A DNA stretch of 64,000 nucleotides from Microbulbifer agarilyticus (GTDB lineage Bacteria > Pseudomonadota > Gammaproteobacteria > Pseudomonadales > Cellvibrionaceae), in NCBI RefSeq assembly GCF_019800665.1, contig NZ_JAHVKO010000003.1:434001-498000 (forward strand), given 5' to 3'. Made by a program: the position numbers and the translations under genes. Within the stretch, counting starts at the first letter, position 1. Each line of letters begins with the position of its first letter. Of the stretch, positions 1-8,222 are shown one piece after another. Under the pieces are notes generated by a model that did no database searches, was not told the origin of the DNA, and saw only the letters and a program-made list of their open reading frames with translations.

Positions 1-639
1 ATGGCCAGTGGCGAGTCCAAATGGGTCACCGGACCGGCGGCGCGAGCGGATGTGCAGGCGCTGCGTGCGCGCAGCTGTGCGGTGGTCACCGGCGTGGATA
101 CGGTGCGTTACGACAACCCGAATATGAATGTGCGCCCGGAAGAGATGGCGCTGCCGGCGGAGCTGGCCGCAGCTTCCGCAGAGAAGCAGCCGTTGCGGGT
201 CATCGTCGATAGCCAGCTGCGTACCCCCGCCAAGGCCTTTATTTTGCAGGGGGATGCCCCCACATTGGTGGTCACAACCGATGCTGCGGACCCCGAGCGC
301 CGCGCGCGCCTGGAGAAGGCCGGTGCCGAGGTACTGGTGCTGCCTGCCGATAAGGAAGGCCGTGTGCATCTGGGTGAATTGTTGCAAGAGCTCGCCCGAC
401 GCGAGTGCAATGAGGTGCTGGTCGAGAGTGGCGCGACCCTCTCTGGCGCCTTTATGTACCAGGGCCATGTGGACGAGATCATCGTCTACATGGCGCCCAA
501 GATACTTGGCTCCAGCGCCCGGCCGCTGTTTGAGCTGCCAATCGAGCGTATGGGCTCCATGCTGCCCATCACCATTACCGATATGCGGGCGGTTGGCCAC
601 GACTGGCGGATTACCGCGACCACCGATATCGAGCGCTAA
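1..639 (+). CDS. ribD: RibD C-terminal part (riboflavin reductase domain), 5' truncated by window edge
   Basis: This is the 3' end of the bifunctional riboflavin enzyme RibD. What remains (about 212 residues) is the reductase half, which reduces the ribosylamino-pyrimidine intermediate with NADPH. Family-typical stretches are visible: VVTGVDTVRYDNP near residue 30, RVIVDSQLRTP near residue 66 and EVLVESGATL near residue 138. Full RibD is about 370 residues, so the N-terminal deaminase domain with its zinc site lies upstream of the window. It is followed after 43 bp by ribE in the same direction, as in the usual riboflavin cluster. The true start is not in the window, so the first ATG is not a start call. 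Confidence 0.93.
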   Translation: MASGESKWVTGPAARADVQALRARSCAVVTGVDTVRYDNPNMNVRPEEMALPAELAAASAEKQPLRVIVDSQLRTPAKAFILQGDAPTLVVTTDAADPERRARLEKAGAEVLVLPADKEGRVHLGELLQELARRECNEVLVESGATLSGAFMYQGHVDEIIVYMAPKILGSSARPLFELPIERMGSMLPITITDMRAVGHDWRITATTDIER

Positions 640-682
640 CCGCCGGTTTGGGTTAGCAACAGGTAGTTAAAAGGTAACTGAA

Positions 683-1345
683 TTGTTTACTGGAATCGTT
701 GAAGCCGTAGGTGAGATCGTTGCCCTTCAGCCGAAGGACGGGGACCTGCGCCTGCGCGTAAAGACCGGCAAGCTTGACCTGTCTGACGTCAAACTGGGCG
801 ACAGTATCGCCACCAATGGTGTTTGCCTGACCGTGGTCGACCTGCCTGGCGATGGCTACTGGGCCGATGTGTCCGCAGAAACCCTCGCCGTCGCCACCCT
901 GCAGGACTGGACGCTCGGTGACAAAGTGAACCTGGAAAAGGCGCTCACGCCACAGACCCGCCTCGGTGGGCATATGGTGAGCGGCCACGTTGACGGTATT
1001 GGTGAAGTAGTCTGGCGCAAGCCCGCTGCCCGCGCCGAGCAGTTCCGCCTGCGCGCACCGGCAGAGCTGGCCAAATACATTGCTCACAAGGGCTCAATCA
1101 CCATCGATGGCACTAGCCTCACCGTAAACGCGGTGGATGGCGCGGAATTCGAACTCACCATCGTGCCACACACCATCGCGGAAACGGTGATTGGCGGTTA
1201 TCAGGCGGGTACCAAGGTGAACCTGGAGGTCGACCTGATTGCGCGCTACCTGGAACGGCTACTCTTGGGGGATGCCGCGGCCGAGCCGAAGAGCGACGGT
1301 CTGACCATGGAATTCCTTGCCCAGCACGGTTTTTACAAGGCCTGA
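683..1345 (+). CDS. ribE: Riboflavin synthase alpha subunit
   Basis: Riboflavin synthase converts two 6,7-dimethyl-8-ribityllumazine molecules to riboflavin plus a pyrimidine that is recycled. The 220-residue protein begins with the hallmark MFTGIVEAVGEI and carries the second-barrel counterpart GGHMVSGHVDGIG near residue 93, giving the two lumazine-binding barrels of the family. The start is TTG, chosen because it gives the invariant N-terminus and sits 6-8 bases after an AAGG ribosome site at 670-674. It lies between ribD and ribBX in one transcriptional direction. Some species call this gene ribC; the function is the same. Confidence 0.96.
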   Translation: MFTGIVEAVGEIVALQPKDGDLRLRVKTGKLDLSDVKLGDSIATNGVCLTVVDLPGDGYWADVSAETLAVATLQDWTLGDKVNLEKALTPQTRLGGHMVSGHVDGIGEVVWRKPAARAEQFRLRAPAELAKYIAHKGSITIDGTSLTVNAVDGAEFELTIVPHTIAETVIGGYQAGTKVNLEVDLIARYLERLLLGDAAAEPKSDGLTMEFLAQHGFYKA

Positions 1346-1403
1346 AGCGAAAAGACATAAACGTACGGGTCCCAAAGGCACCGACGACAATATTGAGAGA
1401 GTT

Positions 1404-2519
1404 ATGGAACTGAATAGCGTTGAAGAACTGATCGACGATATCCGTCAGGGCAAAATGGTTATCCTGATGGACGACGAAGATCGCGAGAACGAGGGTGACC
1501 TCGTCATCGCCGCCGAACAGGTGCGCCCGGAAGACGTCAACTTTATGGCCACCCACGCCCGCGGCCTGATCTGCCTGACCTTGACCGGCGACCGTTGTGA
1601 GCAGCTCGACCTGCCGCTGATGTCCCGCGACAATGGCGCTCAGTTCAGCACCAACTTCACCGTCTCTATCGAAGCTGCCGAAGGCGTTACCACCGGTATC
1701 TCCGCCGCCGACCGCGCGCGCACTATTCGCGCGGCCGTTGCCCGCAACGCCAAGCCGTCCGATATCGTGCAGCCTGGCCACATCTTCCCGATCAAGGCCC
1801 AGCCCGGCGGCGTACTGAGCCGCGCCGGCCACACCGAAGCCGGCTGTGACCTGGCTCGCCTGGCCGGCTTCGAGCCCGCCGCCGCCATCGTCGAGATCAT
1901 GAACGAAGACGGCACCATGGCCCGTCGCCCGGACCTGGAAAAGTTCGCCAAGCAGCACAACCTCAAGATCGGCACTATCGCCGACCTGATTAACTACCGC
2001 GCCCTCAATGAAAAAACCGTTGAGTGCGTGAACGAGCGTCGTGTACACACCGAGTTCGGTGAATTCAAACTGCGCACCTATCTCGACAAAGCGCGCCGCG
2101 AACGCCACTTCGCTTTCAGCCTCGGTGACTTCAATCCGGAAGAACCGACCCTGGTGCGGGTACACGTCGCCAGCACTCTGCGCGACGTATTCAGCCTGCG
2201 CCGCGGCGACGAAAAGTACGAACCGTGGACTTTCCGCAGTGCGCTGAAAAAGGTCAAGGAAGAGGGCAAGGGTGTCGTGGTGGTGATTTGCCACAACGAA
2301 ACCACCGATGAAATTGAAGAGAGCATCGACTGGCTGATCAGCGGCAAGCAACAGCGCCCGAGTCAGGATCTGGTGTACAAGCAGGTAGGTACCGGCTCGC
2401 AAATTCTGCGCGATCTGAAAGTGCGCAAAATGCGTTTGATGAGTGCGCCGTTCAAGTTCAGCGCAATTTCCGGTTTCGATCTGGAAGTTGAAGAATATCT
2501 GAACGCGGAAGAAATTTAA
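1404..2519 (+). CDS. ribBA: RibBX: DHBP synthase fused to a degenerate GTP cyclohydrolase II domain
   Basis: The N-terminal ~200 residues are 3,4-dihydroxy-2-butanone-4-phosphate synthase (RibB), with the acidic motif [10 protein letters not shown] near residue 22 and [13 protein letters not shown] near residue 144. The C-terminal ~170 residues align with GTP cyclohydrolase II but lack its zinc signature: where active RibA reads HSECLTGD followed by RCDCG, this protein reads HVASTLRD followed by RRGDE, with no cysteine. The domain should therefore be inactive in GTP hydrolysis, like the RibBX variant known in Proteobacteria. A separate intact RibA is encoded at 5781-6389. I chose ATG 1404 ([13 protein letters not shown], after GAGAGA) rather than an upstream in-frame start that overlaps ribE. 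Standard annotation would say ribBA. Confidence 0.93.
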   Translation: MELNSVEELIDDIRQGKMVILMDDEDRENEGDLVIAAEQVRPEDVNFMATHARGLICLTLTGDRCEQLDLPLMSRDNGAQFSTNFTVSIEAAEGVTTGISAADRARTIRAAVARNAKPSDIVQPGHIFPIKAQPGGVLSRAGHTEAGCDLARLAGFEPAAAIVEIMNEDGTMARRPDLEKFAKQHNLKIGTIADLINYRALNEKTVECVNERRVHTEFGEFKLRTYLDKARRERHFAFSLGDFNPEEPTLVRVHVASTLRDVFSLRRGDEKYEPWTFRSALKKVKEEGKGVVVVICHNETTDEIEESIDWLISGKQQRPSQDLVYKQVGTGSQILRDLKVRKMRLMSAPFKFSAISGFDLEVEEYLNAEEI

Positions 2520-2551
2520 CGCTTCGCAAAGCAAACGAAGTAGAAATCGAA

Positions 2552-2567
2552 GGCGTGGTGCCACGCC
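2552..2567 (+). other. Perfect hairpin in the ribBX-ribH gap
   Basis: GGCGTGG-TG-CCACGCC forms a perfect 7-bp stem in the 114-base gap before ribH. No U-run follows, so it is not a classical terminator. It may stabilise or process the mRNA. The gap does not match the conserved FMN riboswitch core. Confidence 0.35.
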
Positions 2568-2633
2568 GCCACTGCGATAGACCCTAAGTGCTAACAGGGC
2601 ATGCAGTGAACTAGCAAAAAATGGAAAGAGACC

Positions 2634-3104
2634 ATGAGCAAGATCAAAGTTATTGAAGGGGATTTCGTAGGTAGCACCGGAAAGTATGCGCTGCTGGTGA
2701 GCCGCTGGAACAGCTTCGTTGTAGAGAGCCTGAAAGACGGCGCGCTGGACACCCTGCGTCGCAAAGGCATTAAAGAAGAAGATATCACCATTTACTACGC
2801 CCCAGGTGCTTTCGAATTCCCGCTGGCCGCGCAAAAAATTGCCCAGAGCAAAAAGTTTGACGCCGTCATTGCACTGGGTGCAGTGATCCGCGGCGGTACC
2901 CCGCACTTCGAATACGTAGCTGGCGAATGTACCAAAGGCCTTGCCCAGGTATCCATGGACACCGGCATTCCTGTGACCTTCGGTGTCCTCACCGTAGACT
3001 CCATCGAGCAGGCCATCGAACGCTCCGGCACCAAAGCCGGCAACAAAGGCTGTGAAGCCGCGGAAACCGCCCTCGAAATGGTTTCCCTGCTGGGCAAAAT
3101 CTAA
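2634..3104 (+). CDS. ribH: 6,7-dimethyl-8-ribityllumazine synthase
   Basis: RibH condenses 3,4-dihydroxy-2-butanone 4-phosphate with 5-amino-6-ribitylaminouracil to give the lumazine substrate of riboflavin synthase. The 156-residue length is typical of the icosahedral or pentameric synthases. Visible family motifs are [11 protein letters not shown] near residue 23, [11 protein letters not shown] near residue 54, [16 protein letters not shown] near residue 81 with the catalytic His, and [12 protein letters not shown] near residue 115. The ATG is preceded by GGAAAGAGACC. It is followed by nusB after 16 bp, the common ribH-nusB coupling in proteobacteria. Confidence 0.97.
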   Translation: MSKIKVIEGDFVGSTGKYALLVSRWNSFVVESLKDGALDTLRRKGIKEEDITIYYAPGAFEFPLAAQKIAQSKKFDAVIALGAVIRGGTPHFEYVAGECTKGLAQVSMDTGIPVTFGVLTVDSIEQAIERSGTKAGNKGCEAAETALEMVSLLGKI

Positions 3105-3120
3105 ACCGGACTGAATTGAA

Positions 3121-3561
3121 ATGACCGTAACCGCATCTGCCCGCCGCAAGGCTCGCCATTACGCCATGCAGGCCCTGTATCAGTGGCAAATGGCTGGCTC
3201 CAATTTGAATGCTATCGAAGCCGAGTTTCGTACCGACAACGATATGAGCAAAACCGACGTGCCGTACTTTCACGAGTTGCTGCACGGCGTAGCGAAGAAT
3301 CTCGACGAGGTTGAAGGTATCTATACCGAATACCTGGACCGAGACGTGGAAGAGCTCGACCCGGTGTCGCGCGCGCTGCTGCGCATGTCCACCTTCGAGC
3401 TGAAAAACCGTATCGACGTTCCCTACAAGGTCGTGATCAACGAAGCCGTTGCCCTGGCGAAAAAGTTCGGCCCTACCGATGCGTTCAAGTTTATTAACGG
3501 CATTCTCGACAAGGTTGCAGCGAAAGAGCGCAGTGTCGAAGTAAAGGCCGATAAGGGCTAA
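3121..3561 (+). CDS. nusB: Transcription antitermination factor NusB
   Basis: NusB binds boxA RNA together with NusE (S10) and takes part in antitermination of rRNA operons. The 146-residue all-helical protein shows the N-terminal [16 protein letters not shown] motif, which forms the RNA-binding face, and the C-terminal [21 protein letters not shown] followed by NGILDK typical of the family. Length is normal (about 140). It is embedded between ribH and thiL, with thiL starting within about 10 bases of its stop, so the three are probably co-transcribed. Confidence 0.96.
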   Translation: MTVTASARRKARHYAMQALYQWQMAGSNLNAIEAEFRTDNDMSKTDVPYFHELLHGVAKNLDEVEGIYTEYLDRDVEELDPVSRALLRMSTFELKNRIDVPYKVVINEAVALAKKFGPTDAFKFINGILDKVAAKERSVEVKADKG

Positions 3562-3568
3562 ATTGCGC

Positions 3569-4549
3569 ATGCCCGGCCCCGGTGAATTTGAACTGATTCG
3601 GGAGTACTTTTCCTCCCGCTTTCAAACCGAGGGCCAGCCCAATTCTGGCGCTCAGGGTTATGCAAACCAGAGTGTGGTGTTGGGTATTGGCGACGACTGC
3701 GCGCTGCTGAATCCCCCCACCGGTAAAATTCTCGCCACCAGTGTGGATACCCTGGTGGCGGATGTGCACTTTCCTGCAAGCGCCGATCCCTTCCGTATCG
3801 CCAGCCGCGCGCTGCGCGTCAATCTTTCGGATCTCGCTGGGATGAACGCGGAACCCCTGTGGTTTACGCTTGCGCTGACGTTACCCGAGAGTAACCCGGA
3901 TTGGTTAGAGCCGTTCGCACGCGGACTTGCGGAGACGGCACACGCGTATGGAATAACGCTGATTGGTGGCGACACAACCAAGGGGCCGCTGTCGATCACC
4001 ATTCAGGTCACCGGTGCCTGTGACGTGCCACTGCGGCGCGATGGCGCGAGTGCTGGCGATCACATTTTTGTTTCCAACACGCTGGGTGCCGGCGCCGCCG
4101 CATTGCCCATTGTGCTGGGTGATATCGAAGGCAGTCCCGAACAGCAACAGCAAACCGAGGCGGCCTATTATTTCCCGGAGCCGCAATTCGCGGTGGCCCG
4201 AGCCATTGGCAAATACGCCAGTGCCGCACTGGATATTTCAGACGGCTTGCTCGGGGATCTCGGGCATATCTGTGAGGCCAGTGGTCTCGGCGCCGAGCTG
4301 GATCTGGAGCGTTTGCCGATAGCGCCATTGGCGCAGAGTGTAAAAGGCGAGCGCGCCCTGCAAACCGCGCTTACCGGCGGAGATGACTACCAGCTCTGCT
4401 TTACTGTTCCCGAGCAGCATTTGCGTGCACTGGGTGCACTGCAGCTGCCGATTACTGCCATCGGCCGTATGAATACGGAAAGCGGCGTGCGTTGTCGATT
4501 GCATGGCGTGGACTGGCAGCCCAGCGGCACCAGTTTCCAACACTTTTAA
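3569..4549 (+). CDS. thiL: Thiamine-monophosphate kinase
   Basis: ThiL phosphorylates thiamine monophosphate to the cofactor thiamine diphosphate using ATP, the last step of thiamine biosynthesis. The N-terminus GEFELIREYF, the Mg/ATP motif GIGDDCALL near residue 44, LSDLAGMNAEP near residue 88 and ALDISDGLLGDLGHI near residue 220 are characteristic of this PurM-like kinase. About 326 residues is the normal length. I chose ATG 3569, which gives the usual MxxGEF start; a TTG six bases upstream is also possible and is better spaced from AAGGG. It forms a nusB-thiL-pgpA run. Confidence 0.95.
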   Translation: MPGPGEFELIREYFSSRFQTEGQPNSGAQGYANQSVVLGIGDDCALLNPPTGKILATSVDTLVADVHFPASADPFRIASRALRVNLSDLAGMNAEPLWFTLALTLPESNPDWLEPFARGLAETAHAYGITLIGGDTTKGPLSITIQVTGACDVPLRRDGASAGDHIFVSNTLGAGAAALPIVLGDIEGSPEQQQQTEAAYYFPEPQFAVARAIGKYASAALDISDGLLGDLGHICEASGLGAELDLERLPIAPLAQSVKGERALQTALTGGDDYQLCFTVPEQHLRALGALQLPITAIGRMNTESGVRCRLHGVDWQPSGTSFQHF

Positions 4550-4570
4550 GCGGTGGAGAATAACAAAAGT

Positions 4571-5095
4571 ATGAGCACCAATTCGACGACAACACCGCCC
4601 CCTACACCGAAGCCCACGCCCACCATGGCTGAGCTCCTGCGCAGCCCGGTGCTGTTTCTCGCGTTTGGGTTTGGTTCCGGCCTCGCCAAAAAGGCGCCCG
4701 GGACTTTCGGGACCCTTGCCGCGGTTCCCCTCTGGTACGGCCTGCAGTTTCTATCGCCGCTGGCCTATCTGGCGGTGCTTGTTATCACCTTTGTCGTAGG
4801 TTGCTACCTGTGTGGCGCCGCGTCCAAGAAGCTCGGCGTGCACGACCACGGCGGTATCGTGTGGGACGAATTTGTCGGCTACTGGCTCACCATGTTCATG
4901 GCCCCGGCGGGCTGGCTGTGGGCCCTGTACGGATTTGTGCTGTTTAGAATTTTCGATATCGCCAAGCCGCCACCCATCGGCTGGGCCGACCGCCGTGTGC
5001 ACGGTGGCTTGGGGATCATGCTGGACGATATACTGGCAGGAATTTACGCCGCGCTGGTGTTGCAGGGCACGGCTTATTTGATTCACACACTCTGA
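4571..5095 (+). CDS. pgpA: Phosphatidylglycerophosphatase A
   Basis: PgpA removes phosphate from phosphatidylglycerophosphate to form phosphatidylglycerol in the inner membrane. The ~174-residue protein has a Thr/Pro-rich hydrophilic N-terminus, then LAFGFGSGLAKKAPGTFGT near residue 31, the acidic motif GIVWDEFVGYW near residue 94 and several membrane segments, all typical of PgpA. ATG 4571 lies 12 bases after GGAGAA; a GTG at 4553 overlaps that ribosome site and is less likely. It follows thiL by 21 bases, and this neighbourhood is conserved in many gammaproteobacteria. Confidence 0.93.
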   Translation: MSTNSTTTPPPTPKPTPTMAELLRSPVLFLAFGFGSGLAKKAPGTFGTLAAVPLWYGLQFLSPLAYLAVLVITFVVGCYLCGAASKKLGVHDHGGIVWDEFVGYWLTMFMAPAGWLWALYGFVLFRIFDIAKPPPIGWADRRVHGGLGIMLDDILAGIYAALVLQGTAYLIHTL

Positions 5096-5101
5096 GGCGG
5101 G

Positions 5102-5749
5102 ATGCCCATGAAGCTGCGCGGTTTATTCATACTCGCTGTCACGCTGTTAGTGCCAGCCATTGCCGGCGCACAGGATGTGCGTTTGCAGGCGATTTTCGGC
5201 ACCAGCGCCATGTTTGAGGTGAACGGCAAACAGCGCCTGCTGAAATCCGGTAAAACCTCACCAGAGGGGGTGACACTGGTGTCGGTAACCAGTGAGTACG
5301 CGCTGGTGCGTATTGATGGGCGGGAGCAGAAGCTGACTCTGGCAGCGCCGGTAGCGGCAAACTATGCCGAGGCCCAGCGGGCCGAAGTGCGCCTTAATCC
5401 GGACAGCCGCGGTCATTACAGCACCACGGCATGGATTAATGGGCGTCGTGTGAATGTGATGGTGGATACCGGTGCCACAAGCATTGCGTTTAATTACCCC
5501 ACGGCAAAAAGCCTGGGGCTGGACCTGTCGCGGGCAAAGCCCATGACGGTTTCTACCGCCAGCGGCGTGGAAAAAGCATACAGGCTGCAACTGGCGAGCG
5601 TCACCATTGGTGGCATCACTGTACACAACGTGGACGCTACCGTACTGGGTAGCGATTTTCCCAGCGTGACACTGCTGGGCAACAGTTTTTTGAGTCGCGT
5701 GGATATACAGCAGCAGGGTGGACTGTTACTGCTGCGCGCGCGCAATTGA
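5102..5749 (+). CDS. Periplasmic retropepsin-like aspartic protease (TIGR02281-type)
   Basis: A 215-residue exported protein with a signal peptide (about residues 1-24, hydrophobic core then AIAGA). Its C-terminal half resembles single-domain clan AA aspartic proteases: the catalytic motif MVDTGATS lies near residue 120, and LLGNSFLSR near residue 191 matches the second family motif. The N-terminal part is a beta-rich region of unknown role. A second ATG at 5108 is equally plausible by spacing from GAGG. It is placed between pgpA and ribA, 7 bp after pgpA. Substrate unknown; self-association into a dimer is expected for the family. Confidence 0.8.
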   Translation: MPMKLRGLFILAVTLLVPAIAGAQDVRLQAIFGTSAMFEVNGKQRLLKSGKTSPEGVTLVSVTSEYALVRIDGREQKLTLAAPVAANYAEAQRAEVRLNPDSRGHYSTTAWINGRRVNVMVDTGATSIAFNYPTAKSLGLDLSRAKPMTVSTASGVEKAYRLQLASVTIGGITVHNVDATVLGSDFPSVTLLGNSFLSRVDIQQQGGLLLLRARN

Positions 5750-5780
5750 TGACGATTTTGATGGATCGCGAGGTATCAGC

Positions 5781-6389
5781 TTGACCATTCGCTATGTGGA
5801 GTCTTCCAAACTGCCAACGTCTTGGGGCATGTTTGAGATGCACGGTTTCGAGGAAGTGGAGAACGGCAAGGAACACGTTGTTCTGAGCATGGGAGATCTC
5901 GACACAGATGCACCGGTGCTGGCTCGTATCCACTCCGAGTGCCTGACCGGTGATGCGCTTTTCTCGCTGCGCTGCGACTGCGGTGCGCAGTTGCAGTATG
6001 CATTGCATCGCATTGCCACCGAGGGGCGGGGTGCGGTGTTTTACCTGCGTCAGGAAGGTCGCGGCATTGGTTTGTTGAATAAGATTCGTGCCTACCATCT
6101 GCAGGATGCGGGCGCCGACACCGTTGAAGCGAATGAGCAGCTCGGCTTCGGTGCGGATATGCGGGATTACTCGATCCTGAAGCCGATGATTGATCACCTG
6201 GGCATCAAGTCGATACGCCTGATGACAAACAACCCGCGCAAAGTAAAAGCGCTGCAGGATCTCGGCGTAGATGTGGCCGAGCGGCTTCCCCACCAGTCCG
6301 GGCGTAACCCGCACAACGTCAATTACCTCTCCACTAAGAAGGGCAAATTGGGGCACCTGTTTGACGGCGATGAAAACCCTGACAAGTGA
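5781..6389 (+). CDS. ribA: GTP cyclohydrolase II (stand-alone, intact)
   Basis: RibA opens GTP to the pyrimidine precursor of riboflavin. The zinc site is intact: [18 protein letters not shown] near residue 50 gives the three cysteine ligands, followed by [12 protein letters not shown] with the catalytic residues near residue 85. The 202-residue length is normal. The TTG start at 5781, after GAGG, gives the family N-terminus; an in-frame ATG 63 bases upstream overlaps the previous gene and adds a non-conserved extension. It complements the degenerate cyclohydrolase half of the ribBX gene 3.3 kb upstream. Confidence 0.95.
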   Translation: MTIRYVESSKLPTSWGMFEMHGFEEVENGKEHVVLSMGDLDTDAPVLARIHSECLTGDALFSLRCDCGAQLQYALHRIATEGRGAVFYLRQEGRGIGLLNKIRAYHLQDAGADTVEANEQLGFGADMRDYSILKPMIDHLGIKSIRLMTNNPRKVKALQDLGVDVAERLPHQSGRNPHNVNYLSTKKGKLGHLFDGDENPDK

Positions 6390-6390
6390 T

Positions 6391-6441
6391 CGCTCGCGCG
6401 GACTTTGCCAGATGGAAGCAGGTGACTGCGAGCGGTTTTCG
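6391..6441 (+). terminator. Probable terminator after ribA
   Basis: CGCTCGC at 6391-6397 pairs with GCGAGCG at 6428-6434, followed by GTTTTCGTT. The loop is 30 bases, so this is a moderate-quality intrinsic terminator directly after the ribA stop. Confidence 0.5.
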
Positions 6442-6470
6442 TTGTCACAAACCTTTCATAAAAACGTCAT
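6442..6470 (+). promoter_or_regulatory. Pho-box-like triple direct repeat
   Basis: Three 7-mers at exact 11-base spacing, TTGTCAC (6442-6448), CTTTCAT (6453-6459) and ACGTCAT (6464-6470), are separated by A-rich tetramers. This matches the PhoB binding pattern of CTGTCAT repeats separated by four A/T bases. It lies in front of the structured RNA candidate at 6489-6670. A clear -10 box at the normal distance from the last repeat was not found, which lowers confidence. Confidence 0.5.
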
Positions 6471-6488
6471 GTTAAGGAAACGGGAAAA

Positions 6489-6670
6489 CGCCAATCTATA
6501 GGCGAGCAAGATACTGATCCCGCGCAAAGCTCAGGAAGAGCAAGCGAAGCACCTAAGGACTGCGGGATCACCAAAGGTGTCTATACTCGTAGTTATCTGA
6601 TCGCTGAAGGTCGAGAAAGGTGATGTACCGTCAGCGCTACGATATAGAAAGCCGGCTTTTGCCGGCTTTC
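6489..6670 (+). ncRNA. Structured non-coding RNA candidate with terminator, class unknown
   Basis: Successive helices can be drawn: CGCC/GGCG (6489-6492 with 6501-6504); GATCCCGC/GCGGGATC (6516-6523 with 6562-6569) enclosing GCTC-AGGAA-GAGC (6529-6541); CACC-AAA-GGTG (6569-6579); and a long arm pairing 6581-6592 with 6637-6647 (11 bp, one bulge) plus CGCTGA/TCAGCG (6602-6607 with 6631-6636). The last helix AAAGCCGGC-TTTT-GCCGGCTTT (6647-6670) resembles an intrinsic terminator. No protein is encoded. I do not recognise the family. The AGGAA loop would fit a CsrA site, but GGA density is too low to call it CsrB-like. Confidence 0.5.
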
Positions 6671-7028
6671 GTTCGTTCTGTGGCTAGGAAAATATTTCTG
6701 GCGCCGGCATTACGTTTTTGGCGGGTAAACAAGGCTCACTTGTCCGCGGCTGTTGCAGTTACTTCCAAGGCCTGTTAGGTTGTACGAAATTTCACCAGTG
6801 GAGAATGGTTCATGAGTGTATCCAATTTCCGCCGGACCAGCTGCGACTGATATTTCCGTTTCCAGTCCTTCTGCCCGGCAAGTTCCTATTGTCGGGTTTC
6901 GTTTATTCCATCGAAACCCCAACTGATCGTGCCCAGACATTGTGTTCTGCGGCCAAATCATACGTGCCCGCAGCCTTTCTCAGAGTGAGGAAGGGTGATG
7001 TGACGGGCACCACTGAGGGTTTAGGACA
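6671..7028 (+). other. Non-coding leader upstream of rsgA with a strong hairpin
   Basis: No convincing ORF is present in these ~360 bases. The clearest structure is a stem GTGCCCG (6965-6971) pairing with CGGGCAC (about 7001-7007), enclosing CCTTTCTCA-GAG-TGAGGAAGG, directly before the rsgA ribosome site GAGGG. Smaller hairpins occur upstream (GTTTCG...CGAAAC at about 6897-6918). The role is unknown; a 5' leader of rsgA is one possibility. Confidence 0.35.
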
Positions 7029-8156
7029 TTGAGTAAATCCCTGATTTCACGTCGCCCAACATTTCGGCGTGGCGCCTCTGCAGCTGGCGCAACAACACCT
7101 GCAATTAGCGTATCCCCACTCCAGCAGCTGGGTTGGAAGCCCTTTTTTCAGCAGCAGCTGAGTCTCGACGAGCTAAACGACTGCCAGCCGGTGAAGGTGA
7201 TGGCGGTACATCGCAGCCAGATCGAAGTATCCGGCGAGTCGGGAGAGGAGACCGTATTGGTCAGTGGCGCACTGTTTGAAGATGCGGCAGAGCGTCCCAC
7301 GGTTGGCGACTGGCTGCTGCTGGCACGCGACAGCCGCAAGCCTGTACGCCGGCTGGAGCGCAGTAGTCTGTTCAAGCGCATGGCACCGGGTGCCAAGCAG
7401 GTTCAGCTGATTGCGGCCAATGTGGATAACGTACTGATCGTTTCCTCCTGTAACCAGGACTTTAACCTTTCGCGGGTAGAGCGCTATCTGGCACTAGTGA
7501 AGGAAGCGGGTTGTCGCGCCTGTCTGGTGCTGACCAAGGCGGATCTGGATGAGAACCATGATCGGTTCCACGATGCGCTCAAGGGGCATGGCGACCTGCC
7601 TGTGGAGTTGATAAATGCTTTGGATAGCGCAAGTGTTGCGCCGCTGCGGGAGTATTGTCGGAGTGGCGAGACTCTGGCTTTGCTCGGTTCCTCCGGGGTG
7701 GGCAAGTCCACTCTGCTGAACAGCCTTGCGGGAACCGAATTGGCGGTAACTGCCGGCATTCGTGAAGACGACAGCAAGGGGCGCCATACCACTCGTCATC
7801 GTGCGCTTTACCCGATTGTGGATGGCGGTCTGATTCTGGACAGCCCGGGTATGCGCGAGCTGGCGCTCGCGGATATCCGTGAGGGGCTGGAGGAAACCTT
7901 TGCGGACATCACTGCGCTGTCGGATATGTGTCGTTTCGCGGACTGCGCTCACGAATCTGAGCCGGGCTGTGCGGTGCAGCGAGCGATCGAGGCCGGTGAA
8001 CTGGATGCGCGCCGCCTGCACAACTGGCGCAAGCTGGAAAGGGAAGTGGCGCGCAATAGCAAAACGCTGGCGGAGTCGAGGGCGGCTGACCGCTCGTTGA
8101 GTCAGCTGTATCGCTCGGTGCAGAACCATGCGCGTGCGAATAAAAACCGCACATGA
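7029..8156 (+). CDS. rsgA: Ribosome small-subunit-dependent GTPase A
   Basis: RsgA (YjeQ) is a circularly permuted GTPase that checks late maturation of the 30S subunit. The 375-residue protein has an N-terminal OB-fold, then the permuted GTPase motifs: LTKAD (G4) near residue 170 precedes the P-loop GSSGVGKST near residue 218 and DSPGM (G3) near residue 275. A C-terminal zinc knuckle follows, with ligands in CRFADCAHESEPGC. The start is TTG after GAGGG; no conserved earlier start is evident. Sequence style resembles the second RsgA paralogue type found in some gammaproteobacteria. It is a single-gene unit closed by a strong terminator. Confidence 0.93.
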   Translation: MSKSLISRRPTFRRGASAAGATTPAISVSPLQQLGWKPFFQQQLSLDELNDCQPVKVMAVHRSQIEVSGESGEETVLVSGALFEDAAERPTVGDWLLLARDSRKPVRRLERSSLFKRMAPGAKQVQLIAANVDNVLIVSSCNQDFNLSRVERYLALVKEAGCRACLVLTKADLDENHDRFHDALKGHGDLPVELINALDSASVAPLREYCRSGETLALLGSSGVGKSTLLNSLAGTELAVTAGIREDDSKGRHTTRHRALYPIVDGGLILDSPGMRELALADIREGLEETFADITALSDMCRFADCAHESEPGCAVQRAIEAGELDARRLHNWRKLEREVARNSKTLAESRAADRSLSQLYRSVQNHARANKNRT

Positions 8157-8180
8157 GGTTGCAACCGAATTCAGCCACAC

Positions 8181-8212
8181 AAAAAAAGGGCCGCGTTTGT
8201 GGCCCTTTTTTT
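8181..8212 (+). terminator. Bidirectional intrinsic terminator between rsgA and the DUF885 gene
   Basis: AAAAAAAGGGCC and GGCCCTTTTTTT form a 12-bp stem with a T-run on both strands, suited to end both convergent genes. Confidence 0.9.
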
Positions 8213-8222
8213 GTCTGAGAAA

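Noticed and set aside
2520-2633. FMN riboswitch before ribH
   Set aside because: The conserved core of the FMN riboswitch is not present; only one hairpin is seen.
1155-3149. Long minus-strand frame of 664 codons across ribBX and ribH
   Set aside because: It is antisense to well-supported riboflavin genes, has no family resemblance and reflects high-GC frame openness.
6489-6670. Calling the 6.5-kb RNA CsrB-like
   Set aside because: Only about five GGA triplets, of which one is in a good hairpin loop; density is not above chance in the second half.
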